From positions 124,001 through 188,000 of the forward strand of contig JAWKIL010000002.1 of NCBI GenBank assembly GCA_041394285.1: 64,000 nt of DNA, read 5' to 3'. A model generated the notes under the pieces. It searched no databases and was not told where the DNA came from. It was given only the letters and a program-made list of their open reading frames with translations. The stretch's first letter is position 1. The number at the start of each line of letters is the position of its first letter. This document shows, piece by piece, positions 54,396 to 62,819 of this stretch. Made by a program: the position numbers and the translations under genes. Source of the DNA: CADEDH01 sp041394285 (GTDB taxonomy: Bacteria > Actinomycetota > Acidimicrobiia > Acidimicrobiales > SZUA-35).

Positions 54396-55628
54396 ATGCG
54401 CTTCACCCGTTCCCTGGCCGCCGCCATCGGCGCCGCCGGCCTGGTGGCCACCGCCTGCGGCAGCAGCAGCAGTTCGGCCACCGACACCGACGCCAGCTCC
54501 ACCGAGGCCACGGCGGCCAGCGCCACCACCGAAGCCGGGGCTACCGCCGGCAGCGAGGCCGGCGGCGGCACGGTGACCATCGGGGCCATCGAGATGCTCT
54601 CGGGCAGTGGCGCCTTCTACGGCAAGGCGGTGCAGGAGGGCCTCGAGGTGGCCGTCGACGAGCTGAACGCCAAGGGCGGCATCCTCGGCAACACGGTGGA
54701 GCTCAAGGTGGAGGACAACGCCTCCGACAACGCCCAGACCACCACCCTGGTCAACAAGTTCGCCGCCGACGACTCGGTGGGCGCCATCATCCCGCCCACC
54801 TACCAGCCCAACTTCAACGCCGCCTGCTCGGCCGCCACCGAAGCGGAGCTACCGATCGTGTCGGCCCAGTCGGGCCCGGCCGATCCGGCCAACAACACGG
54901 CCAACTTCTGCTTCACCATGACCACCGATCCGGTGCCGCAGGTGACCTTCACGCTGAATGCGCTGAAAGAGCTCGGCCTCACCGAGCTGACCATGGTCTA
55001 CGACCAGGACAACGGTTATGTCGCCTTCCAGCGGCCGAACATCGCCAAGGCAGCGGCCGACGTGGGCATCACGATCACCGAGATCGGCGTCCCCGGCGGC
55101 ACCACCGACTTCGGGCCCCAGATCACCCAGTTGATCGAGGGTGCCCCCCAGGCCACGTTCCCCTTCTTCACCATCGAGGACGCCGCCCGCTTCATGAAGC
55201 AGGCGGCCGACAAGGGATACGAGGGCACGTGGTTCGACCCGGTGAGCCAGCTCACGTCGAAGCGGATCCCCGAGCTGTCGGGCGGGGCGGCCGTGGGTCT
55301 GCTGGCCTCCACCCCCCAGTCGGCCGGTGACATCGAGAGCTTCCAGGCCTTCCTCGACGCCTATGAGGAGAAGAACGGCCAGCCGCTCGACGACCCCACC
55401 TACACCGGCTTCGGCTACGACGCCCTCATGAACCTGGCGGCGGCCATGGAGACGGCCGGGTCCACGTCGGACCGGGCCAAGATCCAGGAGGCCCTGGCCG
55501 CCCAGACCAAGCCCTGCTACTCGATCTGCTTCACCCTGTCCGCCAGCGGCGCCACCAACGGCGCCTTCCTGGCCGACCAGTTCTACCTGGTGGAGCTGAC
55601 CGACAAGGGCTTCGAGCCGGCCACCTAG
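54396..55628 (+). CDS. livJ: Liv-type ABC importer, substrate-binding lipoprotein
   Basis: A 410-residue lipoprotein (lipobox VATACGSS), Ser/Thr/Ala linker, and a type I binding protein of the branched-chain amino-acid/amide family: IGAIEMLSGSGAFYGKAVQE, VAVDELNAKGGILGNTVELK and FAADDSVGAIIPPTYQPNFN. Such proteins bind leucine, urea, short amides and aromatic acids. Its linker resembles that of the RbsB-type protein. SD GGAGG. It is the first gene of livJ-G-F-H-M, followed by the GntR regulator and racemase. Confidence 0.9.
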   Translation: MRFTRSLAAAIGAAGLVATACGSSSSSATDTDASSTEATAASATTEAGATAGSEAGGGTVTIGAIEMLSGSGAFYGKAVQEGLEVAVDELNAKGGILGNTVELKVEDNASDNAQTTTLVNKFAADDSVGAIIPPTYQPNFNAACSAATEAELPIVSAQSGPADPANNTANFCFTMTTDPVPQVTFTLNALKELGLTELTMVYDQDNGYVAFQRPNIAKAAADVGITITEIGVPGGTTDFGPQITQLIEGAPQATFPFFTIEDAARFMKQAADKGYEGTWFDPVSQLTSKRIPELSGGAAVGLLASTPQSAGDIESFQAFLDAYEEKNGQPLDDPTYTGFGYDALMNLAAAMETAGSTSDRAKIQEALAAQTKPCYSICFTLSASGATNGAFLADQFYLVELTDKGFEPAT

Positions 55629-55664
55629 GACCGGGCGGAGCAGGCAACGGGAAGGGGCCGGCCG

Positions 55665-56376
55665 ATGGGATCGACGCTGCTGGAAGTCCGGGGGGTCACC
55701 AAGACCTTCGGCGGGGTCACCGCTGTCGACGACGTCACCTTCGAGGTGGCCGAGGCGACGGTGACCGCCCTCATCGGGCCGAACGGGGCAGGCAAGACCA
55801 CCCTGTTCAACGCCATGACCGGCTTCGGCCGGCCCGATGCCGGCACCGTCACCTTCGCCGCACGGCCGTGCACGGCCTGGCCCCCACCGGGTGGCCCGCC
55901 TGGGCATGGTCCGCACGTTCCAGTCGATTCGGATGCTGGGCGGGCTGACGGTCTACGAGTCGCTGCCGGCGGCCCGCCTCGGCAGCGCCACGGCCGGTGC
56001 CCGGCGGGCCCGGGCCCGGGCCGTGCTCGACCGTCTGGGCCTGGCCGAGCTGGCCGACCGGGTGTGCGACAGCCTCCCGCTGCTGGCCCAGCGCAAGGTG
56101 GAGGTGGCCCGGGCCCTCATGTGCGAGCCCCGCCTGGTGCTGCTGGACGAGCCGACGGCCGGGGCCACCGTGGCCGAGCGCGACGAGCTGGCGGTGATCA
56201 TCGGCGAGCTCCGGGCGGCGGGCACCACGGTGGTGGTGATCGAGCACAACGTGCCCTTCGTGATGGCGGTGAGCGACCACATCGTGGTGCTCGACTTCGG
56301 CAAGGTCGTGGCCGCCGGTGACCCGGCCGACGTGGCGGCCGATCCGGTGGTGCAGGAGATCTACCTTGGCCAGTGA
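55665..56376 (+). CDS. livG: Liv-type ABC importer ATPase LivG (two frameshifts)
   Basis: The N-terminal part reads LEVRGVTKTFGGVTAVDDVT and Walker A IGPNGAGKTTLFNAMTGFGR. The C-terminal part, in another frame, reads HRVARLGMVRTFQSIRMLGG and has the Walker B LVLLDEPTAGATVAER. Between them lies about 30 bp in a third frame, AVHGLAP. Inserting one base near 55857-55861 and one in the C-run 55881-55885 gives TFAGTAVHGLAPHRVARLGM, the normal LivG sequence. Two missing bases so close together, with everything else conserved, argue for sequence errors. The signature is the LPLLAQRKVEVA variant usual in this subfamily. Confidence 0.85.
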
Positions 56377-57223
56377 CGCCGGGCCGGGCGCCCGGCCCCC
56401 GAAGGACGACGCCGGCTCCCAGGCCGCGCTGACCATCGAGTCCCTCGACGTGGCCTACGGCGCCATCCGGGCGGTGCAGGAGGTGTCGCTGGCCGTGGCC
56501 CGGGGCCGGGTGACGGCCCTGGTCGGCTCGAACGGGGCGGGCAAGAGCTCGGTGCTGCGGGCCGCCGCCGGCCTGCTCCCGGCCAGAGCGGGGCGGGTGC
56601 TGGTGGGCGACGTCGACGTCACCCGCCTGCCGGCCCGCAAGCGCCTGCTGGAGCACGGGGTGGCCCTCGTGCCCGAGGGACGGTCGGCGTTCACCACGAT
56701 GACGGTGCGGGAGAACCTCGACCTCGGCCTCCGGGTGGGGCGGGCCCGGGCCGCCGCCGGCGTGGCCGCCACCTTCAGCCTCGACGAGGCGTTCGAGCTG
56801 TTCCCGGTGCTGGCCCAGCGGGCCGACAACCGGGCCCAGGTGCTGTCGGGAGGCGAGCAGCAGATGCTGGCCATCGCCCGCAGCCTGTTGATGTCGCCCT
56901 CGGTGCTGCTGGTCGACGAGCCGTCGATGGGCCTCGCTCCCCTGCTGGTGCGGCGGATCTTCGCCGTGATGGCCGACGTGTTCGAGCGCCATGAGGTGTC
57001 GGTACTGCTGGTGGAGCAGGACACGGCGATCGCCCTCGAGCTGGCCGCCGACGGCTATGTGCTCGAGTTCGGCCGGATCGTGGCCAGCGGCCCGTCGGCC
57101 GAGCTGCGGGACGACCCCCGCCTACGCCGGGCCTACCTCGGCGCCACTGATGCCCTCGGCATCCCGGTGGCGCCGGTGGGGGCCGGAGCCGACCTCGCCC
57201 CGGAAGGGAGCATCCCGACGTGA
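56366..57223 (+). CDS. livF: Liv-type ABC importer ATPase LivF
   Basis: A 285-residue ABC ATPase. Walker A VGSNGAGKSSVLRAAAGLLP, the LivF hallmark VALVPEGRSAFTTMTVRENL, signature LSGGEQQMLAIARSLL and Walker B VLLVDEPSMGLAPLLVRRI are all intact. TTG start at 56366 overlapping the livG end, with AGGAG 8 nt upstream. The first 20 residues and last 30 are extra to the usual length of about 235. Confidence 0.9.
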   Translation: MASDAGPGARPPKDDAGSQAALTIESLDVAYGAIRAVQEVSLAVARGRVTALVGSNGAGKSSVLRAAAGLLPARAGRVLVGDVDVTRLPARKRLLEHGVALVPEGRSAFTTMTVRENLDLGLRVGRARAAAGVAATFSLDEAFELFPVLAQRADNRAQVLSGGEQQMLAIARSLLMSPSVLLVDEPSMGLAPLLVRRIFAVMADVFERHEVSVLLVEQDTAIALELAADGYVLEFGRIVASGPSAELRDDPRLRRAYLGATDALGIPVAPVGAGADLAPEGSIPT

Positions 57224-58086
57224 TCCAGTACCTGATCGACGGCCTCGCCACCGGCAGCCTCTACGTGCTGCTGGCTCTCGGCTTCACCCTCGTGTTCGGC
57301 GTGATGGGGATGATGAACGTGGCCCACGCCGACCTCTACATGCTCGCCGTGTTCAGCTTCCTGTGGCTCGGCACCGACGCCGGGTTGGGTACCGCCCCCG
57401 GTTTCGTGCTCGGGGTGGTGGCCGCCGTGGCCGCCGGTTGGCTGATCTTCGTGGTGGTGCTGAGCCGGGTCGACAAGGCCGTTCCCCTGGCCCTGTTCGT
57501 GGGCACCCTGGGGGTGAGCTATGTGATCGAGAACCTGGTGGCCAAGCTGGTGGAGTTCCGGGCCCGGTCGGTCCCGCCCCTGTTCACCACCACCACCTGG
57601 CAGGTGGCGGGACTGCGTATCACCAACTCCGACGTGGCCGTGCTGGTGGCCACGCTGGCCATGGGGTTGGGGCTGCTGGCGTGGCTCAAGCTGTCGTCCA
57701 CCGGGCAGCTCCTGCGGGCGGTGTCGGAGAACACCCAGCTGTCCGAGGTGGTGGGCATCGACACGGGCCGGATGATGGGCCTGTCGGTGGTGATCGCCTC
57801 GGCCATAGCCGGCCTGGGCGGGCTGCTGGTGGCGAACAAGACCCAGGGCATCAACCCGTTCGTGGCCAACGACGTGTCGCTCAAGATGTTCGCCGTGGCC
57901 GTCGTGGCCGGCGCCGGCTCGGTGGGCGGGGCCATGCTGGTGGGCTTCGCCCTCGGCATCGTGGAGTCGCTGGCCGTGGCCTACGTCGGCTCCACCTGGC
58001 AGAACGTGATCGGCCTGCTGGCCATGGTGGCCGTCCTCCTGTTCCGACCGCAGGGCCTGTTCGGCCGCTACAACCGGGTGGGTTGA
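57220..58086 (+). CDS. livH: Liv-type ABC importer permease LivH
   Basis: A 288-residue permease of about eight transmembrane helices. Typical LivH elements are LATGSLYVLLALGFTLVFGV, MGMMNVAHADLYMLAVFSF and QGINPFVANDVSLKMFAVAV. GTG start overlapping livF. The end, LLFRPQGLFGRYNRV, is the usual LivH C-terminus. Confidence 0.92.
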   Translation: MIQYLIDGLATGSLYVLLALGFTLVFGVMGMMNVAHADLYMLAVFSFLWLGTDAGLGTAPGFVLGVVAAVAAGWLIFVVVLSRVDKAVPLALFVGTLGVSYVIENLVAKLVEFRARSVPPLFTTTTWQVAGLRITNSDVAVLVATLAMGLGLLAWLKLSSTGQLLRAVSENTQLSEVVGIDTGRMMGLSVVIASAIAGLGGLLVANKTQGINPFVANDVSLKMFAVAVVAGAGSVGGAMLVGFALGIVESLAVAYVGSTWQNVIGLLAMVAVLLFRPQGLFGRYNRVG

Positions 58087-58089
58087 TCG

Positions 58090-58983
58090 ATGCTGGCCGT
58101 GATCACCCCTTATGTCGACAGCGTGCTGGTGGTGGCGATGTCCTACGCCGTCATCACCCTCGGGCTCCAGCTCACGCTGGCCTCGGGCCAGTTCTCGGTG
58201 GCCCATGCCGCCCTGGCCGGCCTCGGCGGCTACGCCGCCGGCCTGGCCAGCATCGACGGGCACTGGCCGTTCCCCCTGGCCCTGGCGTCCGGCGCCGCCA
58301 CGGGTCTGGTGGCGGGAGCGATCCTGGCCGCCGCCCTCGCCCGCACCAGCGGCATCCTGCTGGGGACGGTGACGATCGCCGTGGGCCAGACGCTGGCCGT
58401 GCTGATGCGCAACCTGGACACCGCCTTCGGGCTGCGCCTTGGCGGCTCCCAGGGCCTGTCGGGCATCCCCACCCGTACCAGCCTGGGATGGGCAGCCGGC
58501 ACGCTGGCCGTGGCCCTGGCCGCCGCCCTGGCCCTGCGGGCCAGCGGGGTGGGCCTGTCGATGCTGGCCGTGGGGCGCGACGAGACCGTGGCCCGCTCGC
58601 TCGGCATCTCGGTGCTGGCCACCCGCCTGTGGGGCTTCGCCGGCGGCGGGGCCCTGGCCGGCCTGGGCGGCGCACTGATCGCCCACAACAACGGGATCGT
58701 GGAACCCAAGGACCTGTCGTTCGCCAGCGAGCCTCTGTTCTTCATCTTCCTCATGATCGGCGGGCTGGCCACGCCGTGGGGGGCGGTGGCCGGCGCCGTT
58801 GGCGTGTGGTGGCTGCAGGAGCTCCTGCGGTTCCCCTGGAGCGACGACGGCACGTTCGGTTTCCTCGACCAGCAGGACCGCTACTGGATCCTGGGCGTGG
58901 TGCTGATCCTGGTCGTGTTGTTCCGTCAACAGGGTGCTATCCCCCGCCGTGCGCTGCGGGCGCCGTCGGGTGCAGCACAATAG
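58090..58983 (+). CDS. livM: Liv-type ABC importer permease LivM
   Basis: A 297-residue permease of the LivM family (AVITLGLQLTLASGQFSVAH, AGLGGYAAGLASIDGHWP, and GVGLSMLAVGRDETVARSLG in the coupling region). It starts 3 bp after livH and contains the promoter of the GntR gene near its end. Confidence 0.92.
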   Translation: MLAVITPYVDSVLVVAMSYAVITLGLQLTLASGQFSVAHAALAGLGGYAAGLASIDGHWPFPLALASGAATGLVAGAILAAALARTSGILLGTVTIAVGQTLAVLMRNLDTAFGLRLGGSQGLSGIPTRTSLGWAAGTLAVALAAALALRASGVGLSMLAVGRDETVARSLGISVLATRLWGFAGGGALAGLGGALIAHNNGIVEPKDLSFASEPLFFIFLMIGGLATPWGAVAGAVGVWWLQELLRFPWSDDGTFGFLDQQDRYWILGVVLILVVLFRQQGAIPRRALRAPSGAAQ

Positions 58984-58987
58984 GGCG

Positions 58988-59653
58988 GTGGCCACCATGG
59001 ACAAGCTCACCGCGGTACCGCCGAAGCAGTCGACCTACGAGGTGGTGTACCAACGGCTGCGCCGGGCCGTGCTCGACGGCACCATCACCGCCGGCTCCCG
59101 CCTGGTCGAGGCCGAGCTGGCCGAGCAGTTGGAGGTGTCCCGCACCCCGATCCGGGAGGCGCTGCGCCGCCTGGAGAGCGACGGCCTGGCCCAGCGGGTG
59201 AGCGGGCGGGGCCTGGTGGTGACGCCGAGCGGCCCCGACGACATCGGCGACATCGGCCTGCTGCGGGTGGAGATAGAGGGCCTGGCCGCCCGGCTGGCGG
59301 CCCAGCGGGCGTCCAAGGCCGACTGGGAGGACGTGGCGGCCCGCATCGAGGCCATGCGGACGGCGGCTGACGCCGCCGAGCTGGCCCAGGCCCACCTCCG
59401 GGTCCACCGGGCCATCTACGCCCTCGGGTTCAGCCCCCGCATGTCGGGCTTCTTCGACAACCACCTGTTGGCCTACATCGAGGTGTCGGTGTCGGTGGGC
59501 CCGGGCTACGACGCCGACCCCGAGGCCTCGTACCGCCAGCACATGCAGCTCCTGGCCGCCCTGTCGTCGGGGAACGTCACCCGGGCGGTGAAGGCGGCCC
59601 GGGAGCATGCCGAGGGCGGGGCCCGCTTCGCCCGGCGGCCCACCCCGGGCTGA
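58988..59653 (+). CDS. GntR-family regulator, FCD type
   Basis: A 221-residue protein. Residues 13-75 form the GntR winged HTH (YQRLRRAVLDGTITAGSRLV, ELAEQLEVSRTPIREALRRL, ESDGLAQRVSGRGLVVTPSG). The rest is the FCD helical effector domain (EGLAARLAAQRASKADWEDV, VHRAIYALG). It is the best candidate for the repressor of the palindromes at 49298, 49438, 54243 and 54327. GTG start at 58988 sits 6 nt behind CACAAT (leaderless); ATG 58997 is an alternative. Confidence 0.9.
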   Translation: MATMDKLTAVPPKQSTYEVVYQRLRRAVLDGTITAGSRLVEAELAEQLEVSRTPIREALRRLESDGLAQRVSGRGLVVTPSGPDDIGDIGLLRVEIEGLAARLAAQRASKADWEDVAARIEAMRTAADAAELAQAHLRVHRAIYALGFSPRMSGFFDNHLLAYIEVSVSVGPGYDADPEASYRQHMQLLAALSSGNVTRAVKAAREHAEGGARFARRPTPG

Positions 59654-59689
59654 TCCCCAACCCCCAGCGGCCCGCGGAGGGGCCCGGCC

Positions 59690-60412
59690 ATGCGCATCCT
59701 CGTCTGCAATGTCAACACCACCGCCTCCATGACCGAGACCATGCACCGGGCGGCGGCGGCCGTGGCCGGGGCCGGCACCGAGATCCTGAGCGCCACCCCG
59801 GCCTTCGGGCCGGTGTCGGTGGAGGGGTACTACGAGAGCTACATCTCGGCCGCCGCCGTGCTCGACACGCTGGCCACCTGGACCGGGCCCGAGGTCGACG
59901 CCGTGGTGTGGGGCGGCTTCGGCGAGCACGGGCGGGAAGGGGCCCAGGAGCTGCTCGACGTGCCCGTCATCACGATCACCGAGGCGGCGGCCATGGCCGC
60001 CTGCCTGCTCGGCCACTCCTACGGGGTGGTCACCACCCTGCGCCGGGCCTGCCCCCAGATCGAGGACCAGCTCCGGCTGGCCGGCCTGCTGGAACGATGC
60101 AAGGCGATCGTGGCCACCGACCTGGGCGTGCTGGAGCTGGAGGAGAGCGAGGAGGCCACGGTGGCCGCCTTCGCCGCCGCCGCCCGCCGGGCCCTCGACG
60201 CCGGGGCCGAGGTGTTGTGCCTCGGGTGCGGGGGCATGGCCGGCATGGCCCGGAGGCTGACCGACGAGCTGGGCGTGCCGGTGGTCGACGGGATCGAGGC
60301 GGCGGTGAAGATGGCCGAGGGGCTCGTTCACCTCGGGCTGCGCACGTCCAAGTTCAACGCCTTCGCTGCTCCCCTGCCGAAACCCCGCCCCGGCTGGCCC
60401 GTCTCCGGCTGA
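59690..60412 (+). CDS. Asp/Glu/hydantoin-racemase superfamily enzyme with one catalytic Cys
   Basis: A 240-residue member of the superfamily that holds allantoin and hydantoin racemases and arylmalonate decarboxylase: ILVCNVNTTASMTETM, EGYYESYISAAAVL, and VLCLGCGGMAGMARRL with the second catalytic Cys. The first Cys position, in hydantoin racemases as A-C-F/Y-G-D, reads VVWGGFGEHG here, so it is Gly. A Gly/Cys pair is the arrangement of arylmalonate decarboxylase. In the setting, an allantoin racemase would be expected; a racemase with one Cys or a decarboxylase is possible. It follows the GntR gene by 36 bp. Confidence 0.85.
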   Translation: MRILVCNVNTTASMTETMHRAAAAVAGAGTEILSATPAFGPVSVEGYYESYISAAAVLDTLATWTGPEVDAVVWGGFGEHGREGAQELLDVPVITITEAAAMAACLLGHSYGVVTTLRRACPQIEDQLRLAGLLERCKAIVATDLGVLELEESEEATVAAFAAAARRALDAGAEVLCLGCGGMAGMARRLTDELGVPVVDGIEAAVKMAEGLVHLGLRTSKFNAFAAPLPKPRPGWPVSG

Positions 60413-60431
60413 CCCGCACCCCGCTCCCCTC

Positions 60432-60479
60432 CCACTTTTCATCCAGGGCGTCACCGGCGACGTCGTGGACGAAAAGGTG
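60432..60479. terminator. 48-bp palindrome E at a convergent junction
   Basis: Outer arms CCACTTTTCATCC and GGACGAAAAGGTG pair with few mismatches around GGGCGTCACCGGCGACGTC. Same length, centre and position type as A-D, but with unrelated outer arms. It begins 20 bp after the racemase stop. Confidence 0.75.
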
Positions 60480-60493
60480 GCGGGTTTCGGCGT

Positions 60494-60874
60494 TCAGAGG
60501 AGGCGCCAGGCGTCGTCGAGAGCGGCATGGGTCTGGTCGAGGTCGGCGCCGAGCTGGCGGGCGGCCACCACGAAGGCCTCGGCCGCCTCCCGGAGGCCGT
60601 CGGCCACCTCGCCGGCGCTGGCGCCTGGGGCAGGGCCCAGGTCGCGCACGAACGTGCCCTTGTGCCCCTTCGACTCCACCACGGCCGACAGCTCCAGCAG
60701 CTCGTAGGCCTTGGCCACCGTGCCCTTGGCCAGGCCGAGGTCGGCCGCCAGCTGGCGGATCGTGGGCAGACGGGTGCCGGGGGCCAGGGTACCGGTGACC
60801 GCCATCCGGGTCACCTGCTGGCGGATCTGCTCGTAGACGGGCAGCGCCTGGCTGGGATCGACCCGGAGGATCAT
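60494..60874 (-). CDS. YtrA-type GntR regulator
   Basis: A 126-residue regulator with an N-terminal GntR HTH (LPVYEQIRQQVTRMAVTGTL, PGTRLPTIRQLAADLGLAKG, TVAKAYELLE) and a short two-helix C-terminal part, as in the YtrA subfamily, which usually controls membrane transport operons. The ATG overlaps the stop of the membrane-protein gene upstream (ATGA). The palindrome at 61984 is its likely site. Confidence 0.88.
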   Translation of the reverse strand: MILRVDPSQALPVYEQIRQQVTRMAVTGTLAPGTRLPTIRQLAADLGLAKGTVAKAYELLELSAVVESKGHKGTFVRDLGPAPGASAGEVADGLREAAEAFVVAARQLGADLDQTHAALDDAWRLL

Positions 60875-61920
60875 GCCCCGGCCGGCTCCGGGGCGGCGTT
60901 CGCCGGCGGGGCCGACAGGAGCTTGTCGAGCCCCAGACGCCGGGTACCGAGCCAGACCCCGACGGCGAGCAGCCAGCACACCGCCGCCACCAGCCCCAGG
61001 CCAACCCGGGTCGACGCCTCGGCCAGCAGGGCCAGCGCCAGCGCCAGGCCGGGCTGTGCCATCCCTCTGGACACCGCCAACCGACGGGCGAGGTCGTCGG
61101 CCCGTCGCAGCTCCGGCGGGAGGGCCGGTCGGCGCCGGGTGACGATCCGCCACTGCATCGCCACCACACCGGCCACGACGCCCAGAGCGGTACCGGCCCA
61201 AGGCCACCCCGGGCCCCGGTCGGTGGTGTGGGCGGTGGTGCCGGCGAGGTCGGTAGCGGCGAGGATCACGGCCCCCATCGCCGCTGCGCCCAGCAGCCAC
61301 TGCTCACCCGGGGATGTGTAGTCGCTGAGCCGGCGCCGGGTCAGGTCGGCGGCACGGGCCCCTCCCCCGTCGGGGCGGCGCCAGTGGTGGAGCTCGGCCG
61401 ACAGGGAGCCGAGCATGATCCCTGCGAACCCGGACAGCACGATGTTCGGACCCGAGCCGTCGACCGAGAGCAGGAGGGCCGACAGCACCCCCAGGAAGCC
61501 GCCCAGCCAGCGCCGCCACCTGACCCGCTGGAGCCAGCGGGTCAGCAGGAGCCGGGATGGCTCGTCGCCGCTCAACCGGGCGGCGATGCGGCCGGCATCG
61601 GGGTCGTGACCGGCCAGGTTGCGCCCCAGGACGAACAGCGCGAACGCTCCCAGCAGGGTGACGACGATGGCCACCAGCACCGAGACGATGTTCGATCCGC
61701 TCCAGCCGCCCTCGCCCTCGACTACCGAGGCAGGGACGACGAACAGCACGCCGAGGCCGATGACGACGATCAGCAGCGGATAGCCGCGGAGCACGAGCAC
61801 GCGTCCCCACCGGCCCGTGCGCCCGGCCCGTTCGCTGCGGTCGGCCGACCAGACACCGGCCAACAGGCTGGCCCCGGCGACCACCGCCAGCACCGATCCG
61901 ATCGCCCACCCCATCGCCAT
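60871..61920 (-). CDS. polytopic membrane protein next to YtrA-type regulator
   Basis: A 349-residue protein with about eight predicted transmembrane helices (GWAIGSVLAVVAGASLLAGV, YPLLIVVIGLGVLFVVPAS, IVSVLVAIVVTLLGAFALFV). I do not recognise a family; in YtrA-type operons such proteins are often ABC-type permease partners, but no ATPase gene is adjacent. ATG with GGAGG 4 nt before it. Confidence 0.7.
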   Translation of the reverse strand: MAMGWAIGSVLAVVAGASLLAGVWSADRSERAGRTGRWGRVLVLRGYPLLIVVIGLGVLFVVPASVVEGEGGWSGSNIVSVLVAIVVTLLGAFALFVLGRNLAGHDPDAGRIAARLSGDEPSRLLLTRWLQRVRWRRWLGGFLGVLSALLLSVDGSGPNIVLSGFAGIMLGSLSAELHHWRRPDGGGARAADLTRRRLSDYTSPGEQWLLGAAAMGAVILAATDLAGTTAHTTDRGPGWPWAGTALGVVAGVVAMQWRIVTRRRPALPPELRRADDLARRLAVSRGMAQPGLALALALLAEASTRVGLGLVAAVCWLLAVGVWLGTRRLGLDKLLSAPPANAAPEPAGA

Positions 61921-61970
61921 GCCACCTCCGTGCGCCGACCTCCGACCTGGAAGCCTGCCGACATGAGCCC

Positions 61971-62009
61971 TTGACTTGACCCATTGTCACAGTACAGTGT
62001 GACAAGCAT
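61971..62009. promoter_or_regulatory. promoter and 22-bp operator between membrane-protein and divergent gene
   Basis: TTGACT (61971-61976) and TACAGT (61993-61998), 16 bp apart, form a good plus-strand promoter, 11 bp before the ATG at 62010. The -10 lies inside TTGTCACA-N6-TGTGACAA (61984-62005), a perfect inverted repeat that suits a dimeric repressor, most likely the YtrA-type protein. Confidence 0.7.
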
Positions 62010-62780
62010 ATGTCAACCACGTTCTCTTCCCCCACGGACCCTGCGGACCGGATCGAGGCGCTCCTCGATCAGCTCGTCCCACGGCCCGGGCCCCCGTGGC
62101 GGCGCTTCGCCATCGCCTTCGGCCTCACCGTGGCGGTGGTGCTCGGGGCCCTGTCGTGGACGATGGGCGTGATCGCCCCCAATCCCACCGGCACCGTCAG
62201 CTACAGCGGGGGCAGCGAGCCCACCTACGTCGCCGAGCGCAACGCCATCGCCGTGACCGTCTACCTGCCGAACCAGTCGAAGCGCACGGTGCGCCTCACC
62301 GGCGTGACCCTGGCCGACGCACCCGGGATCCGGTTGGTCGACGTGGGGGCCCGGTTGGAGCCCGAGTTCCCGGCCGACAACCAGGAGTGCACCACCGAGG
62401 GGGCCGTCACCAGCTGTGTGGGCCCGGCCGTCCCGGTGGAGGACGGCCAGTTCGGGCCGTGGCCGACCGACCTGTCGGCCCTGCCGCTCACGGTCCCGAG
62501 GGGGGCCACGGTGTGGCTCCACCTCCTGCTCGACCCGACCTCGTGCCAGGGCCCACACGAGTTCCCGTGGGGCCACGTCGACGCCACCTTCGACTTCGGC
62601 GACGGCGGCTTCCCGGGTTGGTCCCGCACCATCCGGGTGCAGGATGCGTTGGCCGAGACCGACCAGGACCTCCGGCTGAGCGACGGCGAGGGCAGCCAGG
62701 TGTACCCGCCGATCGACGGTCGGGGCGGCGACGGCGCCGGCTGGCTGGCCGCCGCCTGCCGCCTGATCCAGGACAGCTAG
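62010..62780 (+). CDS. membrane-anchored extracytoplasmic protein
   Basis: A 256-residue protein with a short cytoplasmic start, one transmembrane helix (about 33-54: FAIAFGLTVAVVLGALSW) and an outer beta-rich domain with several Cys (QECTTEG, TSCVGP, DPTSCQGP). I do not recognise a family. Its promoter contains the 22-bp palindrome, so it is likely co-controlled with the YtrA-type operon. Confidence 0.7.
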   Translation: MSTTFSSPTDPADRIEALLDQLVPRPGPPWRRFAIAFGLTVAVVLGALSWTMGVIAPNPTGTVSYSGGSEPTYVAERNAIAVTVYLPNQSKRTVRLTGVTLADAPGIRLVDVGARLEPEFPADNQECTTEGAVTSCVGPAVPVEDGQFGPWPTDLSALPLTVPRGATVWLHLLLDPTSCQGPHEFPWGHVDATFDFGDGGFPGWSRTIRVQDALAETDQDLRLSDGEGSQVYPPIDGRGGDGAGWLAAACRLIQDS

Positions 62781-62819
62781 CCTCCGCCCCGCGGCGGCGG
62801 CCCGGCGGGAACCCGCCGA

